Source: Platerodrilus igneus
Lineage: Eukaryota; Arthropoda; Insecta; Coleoptera; Lycidae
Assembly (NCBI GenBank): GCA_036346225.1
Contig: JARFIW010001457.1
Coordinates: 186,001-250,000, forward strand
Reading direction: 5' to 3'
DNA: 64,000 nt
The notes under the pieces: generated by a model
What the model saw: the letters and a program-made list of their open reading frames with translations, nothing else
Told to the model about the DNA's origin: nothing
Databases searched by the model: none
In this document: positions 43,599 to 52,207 of the stretch, one piece after another
Numbering within the stretch: position 1 is the first letter of the stretch
How the letters are laid out: each line of letters opens with the position of its first letter
Translations under genes and position numbers: made by a program

Positions 43599-44290
43599 CA
43601 TGGAATTAACGTAGATATCATTATTGAAGAGTTAAGTGGAGCAAAAAATGATTTAAAGAACCTACAGAACGAAACCAACGTATCTGCAAGTGAAAATAAC
43701 TTGCTGCCAGCAATTTTAGTATTATCGGATGCTAGATTGCATGACATTGATGAATCAGAGCACCTAATACCTTGCATCAAGGGATGTCAATAAACCCTAC
43801 AGTCTTTGCAAGCAAATGGCTTAGTTCAAGGATTTGAAAGTGAACTTCAGAATGACTGTACAAAAGGTTGTAGGTTTCGATGACATAGCAATTGCAGATT
43901 TTGATTTTAATTCTAAAGCAAATTCAATTTCGAATATAAGTGAGACAATAGACAACAACAGCAAAGATATGTTATTAGAAATATCTGAAAGTAGTATGTC
44001 ATTTGTGAATAATGTGAACCAAGGCGAGGGCCGTATAAATATTTTAAATCTTGTAACTGTTCCCCCAAAAACAAATGGTTTACTGCATAATATTTTGATG
44101 TATCCCAAACGAATTCAAAAGAGCAAGACAAGGAAAAGTATGCCAAAGTTTCCAAGCGCTACATCATCCGAAATGTGGCGACAATTAGAAAAAGAATAGG
44201 AAAACTCTAAGCCGAAGAAATTAGAAGCTGCTTTGGAGAGGAAGAGACAAGTAGAAGAAAGAAAGGAATTTTAACAATTGAAATACAAAA
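43599..44290 (+). pseudogene. Right part of the interrupted gene, pogo/Tigger-like tail
   Basis: Reads on from the left part (HGINVDIIIEELSGAKNDLK) to a stop at 43,793, then 43,834-44,199 and in-frame text past a TAG at 44,197-44,199 (ENSKPKKLEAALERKRQVEE). The stretch MYPKRIQKSKTRKSMPKFPS and SSEMWRQLEKE resembles the C-terminal tail of pogo/Tigger or jerky-like transposases, which is typically followed by a cysteine-rich end; CCACDVELISD is seen at about 44,441-44,475. Whether it belonged to the same gene as the Myb/SANT-like part at 36,003 is unclear. Confidence 0.5.
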
Positions 44291-45580
44291 AAAGAAACTT
44301 ATGAAATTGCAGAATGTTAAAAAACGCTTTAGAAAATCAAATAAAGAAAATTTACCACGAACCGCTTAGTATACAAACTGCAATGATATGAAGGAAAAAC
44401 AATCTGAAATAAGTGAAATTAGAAAAATCCATATTCAGTGCTGCGCATGTGATGTTGAACTAATAAGCGATACCGAAGTGCACAACTTTTAAAGAGTGTT
44501 TGTATAAGGAAATAATTTCTACAGACTTTAGTTCTACTAATCGTACATTATGATGTGCGTTTCTTTTGAAAAGTTATTACCTTATTAACACCGTGATATG
44601 CATAATAATTCTTTAAACCAAAACTATAAGTGTAAGAAAAATATATTTTCATACTTCTTCTATTTATTGTAGTTATTAAAACGCAAAGAAAATGTAAATA
44701 GGAATGTATAGGACGATTACTAGTCATAGACCAAACAAATAGATAAAGAACTTAATAGTAAGATTTTCATAAATATAGCGCCATCTCTGCGTCTTGGAAG
44801 AAGCTATTATAAAATAAAAACAAAAAAGGCCACCCTGTTCAGCCGTTTTCAAAGCGGTCCACCCATCTAAGTACTGACCACGCCAGACGTTGCTTAACGT
44901 GAGTGATCGGATGAGTGCCGAAGTTTACAACATCCTACTTCGTTGCTTACTTAAATTATTACATTTTGATTACCAATGATTAACCTCGTGTATGCTCTAT
45001 ATTGTAATTTTAGTATGTTGACAAATTCGTTTATTAAAAACAAGAATGGCATTAATGTTATAAACATTATAATAATGGCATCCAAATAAGTCATACGGAA
45101 AATAGAAACCTAAAATAAATACTTTTCACACCAGGTTACATTATATTGACTAAAGCGTCTCTTGCCAGCGAGAGAAAATTAAAACATGAGCCAAGGTCAT
45201 TCTATTAAAGATATTTATTTATAGATTTTTCAAAATCTCATGGGCTGTGAGATGCGCAATAAAAGAAGCGAGAGGTATCGTATAAAAAAAAAGGAACAAT
45301 ATAATATAAGTAAAAACTAAAAACATTCAATTTCCGGATACGTATTCTGAATTAAATCATCTGCTATGCTATGTGGATTGCATACCCAGTAATTTATCGA
45401 CATAATATAAATTATAAAACTTCAATGTTTGTATGCGGAACTTGTAACTTTTTTGATGTATTGTTGATTGTTCTTTTCGTGTGTCATGTTTCGGTGCGTG
45501 TGTGGATAAAAATAGACAGGCTAAATCTTTGTAGCCAAAATACTGTCCTCTTATTATTTTTTAAGAATGCATATTTCATA
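44291..45580. other. Non-coding gap apart from the 5S-like sequence
   Basis: AT-rich; a 70-codon frame at 45,371-45,583 has no recognisable features. Nothing else seen. Confidence 0.45.
44828..44946 (-). rRNA. 5S rRNA-like sequence, probably a pseudogene or 5S-derived SINE head
   Basis: On the minus strand, 119 bases align end to end with the general insect 5S rRNA pattern: an opening gcaacga, then catccgatcac, gttaagcaacgtc (box A region), ggtcagtacttagatggg and gaccgcttt, close to the internal promoter of 5S genes. A run of six T follows at once, as at polymerase III terminators. The outer stem does not pair properly (gcaac at the start against gtggcc at the end) and the 3' third is diverged. 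There is one copy only, no array. Confidence 0.65.
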
Positions 45581-45589
45581 TAAGTTTAA

Positions 45590-45885
45590 TCTAAAAATCA
45601 TAAAATTACTACCACAATCCTCAAATTGGCCCACATTATATTGAGGACTTCTCTTATTAATTTTTTTCCTTGGTGACACAAATTTGCCACCCTCCGGTTT
45701 GCTCTTCGCTTCTGAAATAATTCGTTCGATTGTGTTTGGTCCAACTCCAGTTGCTGTTGCTACTCGTTCTTTGTAAATTATTCATAAGAATGACAGGCAG
45801 TCCATTCTTTTCTTCTCTCATAAACCTACACATACTACGAATAATTTCTCTTTCTTGACTATTATTGGTGACTTGTCACTATTTT
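45590..45885 (-). pseudogene. Transposase N-terminal helix-turn-helix fragment
   Basis: The minus strand reads RSMCRFMREEKKNGLPVIL near 45,845-45,790, then KERVATATGVGPNTIERII and EAKSKPEGGKFVSPRKKINK down to 45,620. The ATGVGPNTIERIISEAK stretch is a helix-turn-helix followed by a P-rich basic linker, the start of transposases of the IS630/Tc1-mariner-like group found in insects. No DDE catalytic domain follows. One shift lies near 45,780. Confidence 0.5.
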
Positions 45886-46028
45886 AATTTTTGTAAGTTA
45901 AAATATACTACAGTGCTATCTATAGCTCTACATCCAACATTATATATGGGATTATGTGTCTACTTACTGGTAGGCGCCGGTAGAGTACAATAGTATCCAG
46001 AAATATAAAATGGAAGTGATATTCTATT

Positions 46029-46211
46029 TTGCGCGTCGTGAATATGGTCAAAGACATGGAAGCACCTATAAAGAAAATTAAACAACCAGTTCCAGAAGAA
46101 CCGTTTCATCTTTACTATACGTACGTTTTAGCTAGAGACGAAGACGAAAATATTGACAAACCAATTTATGGAGGAAAGTATAATGCCGAAACCTACACAT
46201 GGATTTTGTAG
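46029..46211 (+). pseudogene. Short open frame next to the Polinton remnant, unrecognised
   Basis: About 54 codons from an internal ATG (46,053, MEAPIKKIKQPVPEEPFHLY), with protein-like text continuing in frame beyond the TAG (SVLEINPENSGITLNN). No family recognised; it may be another gene of the same Polinton. Confidence 0.3.
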
Positions 46212-46477
46212 AAAAGTGTATTGGAAATTAATCCGGAAAACAGTGGCATAACATTAAATAATGTAATATACCCGGTTTTACAAAAGTTTAAACTGGAAAC
46301 CTTGCCTTCTACTGGAACAATGTACATAAATTAATCGGCCGGTTAAAATTACTGATCACATCCAACCAAGCTGAAAATACTAGCGAAGAGAACATTAACG
46401 AGATGGTGTCCATAATAGTAGAGTTGAGAGAAGAAGGTATAATACAGTGAGCGCAGTAAATAATTACACAGTTTTAA

Positions 46478-47040
46478 ATGCCTATCGACCGCTTCGGATG
46501 TTCAAAGCGTAAAGATGCTGATATTCGACATGGACCTCCGGGTCGAGGACTTCTGCTAACATCGGATGGTGATGAATACGATGTGCATAGCAAAGAAGGC
46601 TAGTGAATTCATCAGATTCGAAAGAAGATTATGATCTAGTTAAACAGAGCACTGTAGTATTCAAGTCAGGAGAAGAAACAATTAGTTTTCGTAAAAGAAG
46701 GCTAGTTGATGTAATGGAGCCTAAAGACGATAGTGATTGTATTAGTAAGAAATTTGTATTCAAGCCCGTGAATCAAACCTTTTCATACTATCTAAAAAGT
46801 TCAGATGATATACAACATAAAGATAAAGTCTTCAATGCAAGAAACCAGCGTATCACAATGCTTGCTCACCCAGTTGAAGCCGCTGATGCAGCTAATAAAC
46901 AATATGTATATGAAAAATTGGAGAAGCTTATATCTGATTTTAAAACGTTACGGCTTCTGACACAAACGAAAAGAAGTTCGGTCCCGCATTATCATCAATG
47001 TACGAGGCGGCACTAGAAGCTATAAAAACCAAATACTACA
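46478..47040 (+). pseudogene. Polinton-associated structural-like protein, broken
   Basis: ATG at 46,478 starts MPIDRFGCSKRKDADIRHGP, followed by GRGLLLTSDGDEYDVHSKEG and TAG 46,601-46,603. The frame at 46,603-47,016 continues with acidic text and ends VFNARNQRITMLAHPVEAAD and NKQYVYEKL. The layout (RFG start, GF-LT-DGDYD, then NKRI-N--DP---DAVNKKYV) is that of proteins I associate with Polinton/Maverick elements and resembles tail-fibre-like repeats. The assignment is from memory of the pattern. Confidence 0.45.
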
Positions 47041-47079
47041 AACCAAAGCTTTAGTTTATGCCAAAAGTGCAACTAGATA

Positions 47080-48660
47080 ATGATAGCTCTATTAGTTTAA
47101 CATCAGTGTTTGCAAAAATGAGTAAAGAAATCATCGTTAAAGAATTATTTAAGTTTGCAAGAAAAAATTTTCTGCGTCGTCACACAAATCTGAAACATAT
47201 TGTTGCGAGCTACTATTAGGCAACCCGTCGAACACACAAGCGTTGTAGGGTCTGCATAGTTTCCAGGATTCTAGAATGCTTCTAGCAATCAAACACACAA
47301 AACGCCGCCAGCACTGTTCATTCTCGCCAGACCGGGAAGGTTCTCGTAATTACCAGAAGATGAGTCATATCTTTAAATCTGAGTATATATAAGACCGCTG
47401 AGAAATGCAAGGGTCAATCTATACTAGAATGTCTAATATAAATTATAACGTTGTAAAATAATATTAGTTTGAGCTTTTAGAAGTATACATAAATTTTATA
47501 TGCTGTGTCTAATGTACATGCAGCTTGTAGTATACATAAATAAATAGAAGTGTATAAACAAATAGTTGTGTTAGTGTTTATAATGGACCTATGGTAAAGA
47601 AGTTAGTTTAAGAAGAAATTAGTGCTTGTAAATTCATTAGTGTAATAGTGCTTCATTGTTAAGTGGACTGAAAACATCTATAAATAAGGCATATACTGTT
47701 AATTAGACTTGTGAACAGTGAGTAATAAAGACCTTTATTATTACTTGTTTTAAATTAAAGAAACGCGGTAGTAGTAGCCCGTTACAATATAAAACGCGAT
47801 CTTATCCATTAGGACTTGTGCGAATTCCAACCTTACTCTCGTGTGAAGAATGGATACAGATATATTCTAATAGCAGTGGAATGCTATACAAAATATGCAT
47901 TGGCAGAACCATTAAAAAACAAGACTGGTCCGGAAGTTACAAATGTTATGAAAAAATATTGGACAAAGTGTTGCATGGAAATATGACCACAAAAGTCAAT
48001 CTACAAACGGATCAGGAGCTTGAATTCTATAACCGTTCTTTAAGCAACTAATGCAAAAATATAAGATAAACCTACGTATTCAGCAATCAATGGCGGCTTC
48101 TACGAAAGATTAATAAGAACAATCAGAAACAAGTTGTACAGAAGAATTTATTTGCAAGGCAGTCATAGATGGTTGGATATTTTACTTAAGGTTATGGAAG
48201 AATACAATAATACGCCACGTCGAGCTGTTAACATGACACCCATGGAAGCGAAAGAGCTCCCAGAAAGAATAAAACTAAATCAGCGATAGACGTGTTACAA
48301 GCCAAAAGAAATTACATCGTATTGAAGAAATTGTACGTATATGAAAATATAAAGCAGTATTTGATCGAGGATTTCATCCAAACTGGAGTACAGAACTGTT
48401 CAAAATTGTTAAAGTACAACAAAGAGACCGATAACCTATCTATTACAAGATTTAAATGGACGACCAATTCAAGGGTGTTTCTACGCTGAAGAAATTCAAA
48501 CCCCAGCAGCACCCGACACGTACCTAGTGGAAAAAGTTTTACGGAAACGGAAGTATGGGCAGAAACTACTAGTTGCATGGCTTGGTGGGTGGAGAAGCTG
48601 AATTACGAAAACAGACTTACTCTAGTATATATTGATGGAGTTACCGCAATTTAATAAGAT
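47080..48660 (+). pseudogene. Polinton/Maverick-type integrase, split by a solo LTR and frameshifts
   Basis: The N-terminal part before the insertion reads KELFKFARKNFLRRHTNLKH (47,120-47,200). After the LTR: NGYRYILIAVECYTKYALAE and PLKNKTGPEVTNVMKKYW (47,845-47,980, retroviral-type integrase core), AINGGFYERL, then EEYNNTPRRAVNMTPMEAKE (48,196-48,260), FHPNWSTELFKIVKVQ (48,374-48,420) and a chromodomain-like end (TYLVEKVLRKRKYGQKLLVA, 48,521-48,590). The order matches Polinton integrases. Stops and shifts occur throughout; no polymerase B or capsid gene was found nearby, so only the integrase end of the element remains. Confidence 0.7.
47201..47786. mobile_element. Solo LTR, 586 bp, inside the Polinton integrase
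   Basis: Starts tgttgcgagctactatta and ends gtagtagcccgttaca, with imperfectly inverted ends and TG...CA termini, flanked by atat on each side (47,197-47,200 and 47,787-47,790), a 4-bp target duplication. It holds a TATA-like agtatataagacc (about 47,382) and an aataaagacc signal (about 47,723). There is no internal region, so it is the product of LTR-LTR recombination. Confidence 0.8.
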
Positions 48661-49879
48661 ATTTAATATGATTGCAGTAAATTAAAAACAAAACTTGATT
48701 GAATACTCTGAATATCTACTCCTAATTATATCGAATTTTTGTATTAAATTAGTTTTCTAATAGTTACTGCAATTAAGTAGGTAGCTATGGGTACTTAGGC
48801 AAATAATAGGTTTTATATGTATTTGATTTTAAAGTTCACACTTATGTATGCTTAAACAGGTAAGATAAGTTTTAAATAACTGCCTATTAGGATTGATATT
48901 ACAGTACAATACCTAAAAAGAAAATCAGACGCAACACACATTCCAATGATGCATACAACCATGTATAGTCCATTCGCCTTAACTTTAGGATGACGTCACA
49001 ACTGGATAAACTGCTGCATTACCAATGTTATATGTATTAGACGATTTTTCGCGACATAAACTAACATACTTAATTATGTGTGTATGTGTTAAACTTGCGT
49101 TTTGGCGATAAAATTTACTGGAGGGGAAATTGTACGGCACCATTCTATCAGATAAACGAACATACCCTGATCTGTACCAGGTTATGCTTGTGTATGTTAA
49201 GCACTTGACTTTTACCGGGTAATTATTCAAAGCGAGGTTAGGAAACTACAATACGTTTTCGCGGTGCCGCACAAGTAAATATTTTTTAGATAGTGGGGGG
49301 ATACTTCAACATACCATACTCGAACAATTCAAGTATGTCGCGAAAAATTGCCTATTGTTTTAATTCTATAGATAAAGGTTGTGCTAAGTGTGTATACTCT
49401 AGGAATGCAGGCAGCGATATATCTGACAACAATGACACATTCCTTAAATCAAAATAAAATGTTTTGACAGTATATTGACATACAAAACAGTAATAATTTA
49501 ATAAGCTTCTTCTTGATAAGGTAGTCATACTTTATCTTGCATCACACAATTTTGGATAATATAACAAGGAGCTTGGTACACAAATTTATTGTAGTACCTA
49601 TTACTAAAAAAGTGAGGTTCTTAAAATTTACAACACTTAATGCAGTATTTGAGGTCATGAACTGTTGATGGTTTCAAATAAACAAAATATTTATGAAAAC
49701 TTTATTAACTTTAACAGGTATGTAAATACGTTCCATATAAAATATACACAAAGCTAATATTTAATACTGATGCGACTCGCTAAAACAAATAACTTTTAAT
49801 GAAACTATTTAGTCTACTTAATCTCATCAAATTTGAAATTATTGGAGCGGAATCAAACACAAATACAGAAATTACTTAC
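48661..49879. other. Gap without recognisable genes
   Basis: AT-rich; short frames only. Nothing recognised. Confidence 0.45.
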
Positions 49880-49917
49880 GTCTCTTATAGAAGTGAATGG
49901 TAAAAGAGGCTCATTAT
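49880..49917 (-). other. Possible host exon end with perfect splice donor, minus strand
   Basis: On the minus strand the coding-like text NEPLLPFTSIRD is followed at once by gtaagtaattt, a perfect insect 5' splice site. In the uninterrupted target the exon would continue into 55,131-55,226. The minus-strand frame also stays open through the adjacent retrotransposon end (to 50,062), which complicates the reading. Confidence 0.4.
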
Positions 49918-50860
49918 GAGACAGTCCAGTTCCAGATTTCATAGCGAGCAGACGTGCAGACCAGAGAGCGACTACAACTAAATTGTACTTTTCAGTATAA
50001 TTTAGTTCATCGAGATCATCACCGCATTCCAGCAGAGCAGAGAACTTCATTAAATAATACACCGGTATTATTTAAATTGCAGCATTCCAACGGTCAACGC
50101 CCAGTGATACGTCATCGTAACGGATTTTATTGAATGCGCGGGAACCTAACCAGTTCTCGTGTATTAATAGAATCGTAACAGGTGTTTGTAGACGCGTGGA
50201 AACAATTTATTGTTCCCGCGCTTCTATAATACCTATCATCGAATTACTTCGTGTTTTCAGTTTCGTAAACGTGCGAGAGCTTTTAGCTTTTGTACTTTTG
50301 CTTAACTGGAAGTGTTTCTCTGTAAACGCGTGTTAGCAATTAGTTGCTTTCGCGTTTTTATAGAGAATAAATTCATCAAGGAGAGACGCAACGATTTCGG
50401 TTCGCGATAGCGTTTGAGGCTTTTATTAGCTTCGTGCTGTTGCTGAGCTGGGGTCGAGGCGCTGCACTTTTTAGTGCATTAAAAAGGAATCGCTCCGCTG
50501 TTGAACACGCTTCGACTGTCTAGCCTAAGACACCTTTGGCTGTGAACGCGCTGGTGAGCCTGCCAGTGCGTAGATAGTTGATCCGGTTTAACGTAGCGGA
50601 ACCCGTCCTTTTGTAACGCGTGGGTGCAGTAATTTTACGGGCGCCCCCGCTTTGCAGGAGGACATCCTCGTCGCCGCCGCGATCCAATCCGCGGGCGTTG
50701 AGTCGAGTTGCTCCGCTTAAGACACCTCGAGCGCTGAACGGGCTAGTGAGCCTGCTAGTCCGGGAGCAATTTCGACTGATCGCACGTGGCTGGAAGGGAA
50801 GCTCCGGTACATTGCGCGGGCGTAGTGCTTGCACTGCTACCCGCGCATTTTAGCGGAACT

Positions 50861-52207
50861 ATGGACGGAGAGGACTACGAGATGGCACCGGGCGCCGAAG
50901 CGAAGGACCCCCGCAAGCGCGCCATTGAGGACGCTTCGGAGGAGGCCTGTGACGACGGCTTCACGGTGCCGAAGAAGAAGACGACGACCAAGCAGCCCAA
51001 GAAGACCAGCGCAGCCGACCTTCCGACAACCAATCGGTACGAACCGAATGCTGCTACGCCAGAAGAAGAAGCACCAGCAGAACGTATGGAGTCCGATGCG
51101 AACTGTTCGAACCCTGCGTCGGCCCGCAGCCTCCGCGTCCCCCCTTTCGTCCTTCGCAAGAAGGACAAGTGGGTAGCGATTGCGGCAGAGCTCAGCCGGC
51201 GCAGACTCCAGTTTACCAGAGCACGTAATACGCAGGACGGAATCAGTATCACTCCGGCGACCCCAACAGACTACCGTGGGATCACGGCTTTTCTGTCCGA
51301 GCGAGGCGAAGAGTACCATACTTATCGCCTCCAAGACGACAAGCCGCTCAGGGTGGTTTTGAGGGGCATCCCGGAGGGTATCGACGCCATGGACGTTCGA
51401 ACGTAACTCGTCGCGAGCGGGCTTCCAGTGCTAGCCTGTGCACGCATGCACAAGGAGCGACCGAGACGAGCTTTGCCCCTGGTCATGGTCACCTTGACCA
51501 AGTCCACGGAGGCGAAGCGAATCTTGCAGCTTCAGCATGTGCTGCACCTGCGAGTACAGGTGGAGATACCGCACCGACGGTCCGAAGTAGGACAATGCCA
51601 TCGGTGCCAGAGGTTCGGGCATACGCAGTCGAACTGCAAGGCCACGCCTAAGTGCGTCAAGTGCGCCGGCGGTCACCTTAGCGGCACCTGCCTCAAAAGC
51701 AGGGAAGTTCCTGCGGTGTGCGTCAACTGCGGTGGCGCGCATCCAGCGAGCTATAGGGGATGTTCCGCATTCCCGAAGCCAAGGGTGGCCAAAAGGCAAA
51801 ACGAGACCGCACCAAAGGCACCGGTCAGCGTCCGCCCTGCGATGTCGACGCCGAGGGCCGCTGCTGTGGGAGTTCACTCCTACGCCAGCGTCGCCAGCGG
51901 CTCGGCTAAGGCCGTCTCTACCCCGACAGCCAAGAGCCCCGCTCTTGCGCAAGTTGAGGAGACGCCTGCCCAGGCAGCCCAACCCACCCCCAGCGGTGGA
52001 GCGGCAGCCAGAGAGACACCGTCCAGTGGAGGCGTGCAATGGGGTTCCATCATCGGACTCCTCGCTGGAATCGATTTCCAGAAGCTGACTGCGATCGCCA
52101 GAAAGCTGCTGCCTATAATCGCCGAAGCCAAAAACTTCGGCGATTTAGTCATGGGTTTAATTGCCTGCGGCAAGGATATCAGCGAACTCTTCCATCTTGA
52201 TGGATAG
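50861..52207 (+). pseudogene. Jockey ORF1 (gag-like), one nonsense codon
   Basis: ATG 50,861 (MDGEDYEMAPGAEAKDPRKR). Frame 2 is open to TAA 51,404-51,406 and again from there to TAG 52,205-52,207, so a single in-frame stop splits a ~448-codon ORF. The first half is acidic then Lys-rich (VPKKKTTTKQPKKTSAAD); the middle has an RNA-recognition-like segment (LRVVLRGIPEGIDAMDV); the second half has three Cys/His knuckles (CHRCQRFGHTQSNC, CVKCAGGHLSGTC, CVNCGGAHPASYRGC), then an Ala/Pro/Ser-rich linker. ORF1 packages element RNA. The frame opens at a GTG at 50,786, but ATG 50,861 is the plausible start. Confidence 0.85.

Noticed and set aside
50837..51334. Minus-strand open frames of 165, 125 and 202 codons within the Jockey element (also 51,431-52,039)
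   Set aside because: GC-rich coding sequence leaves open antisense frames; the plus strand carries the recognisable domains.
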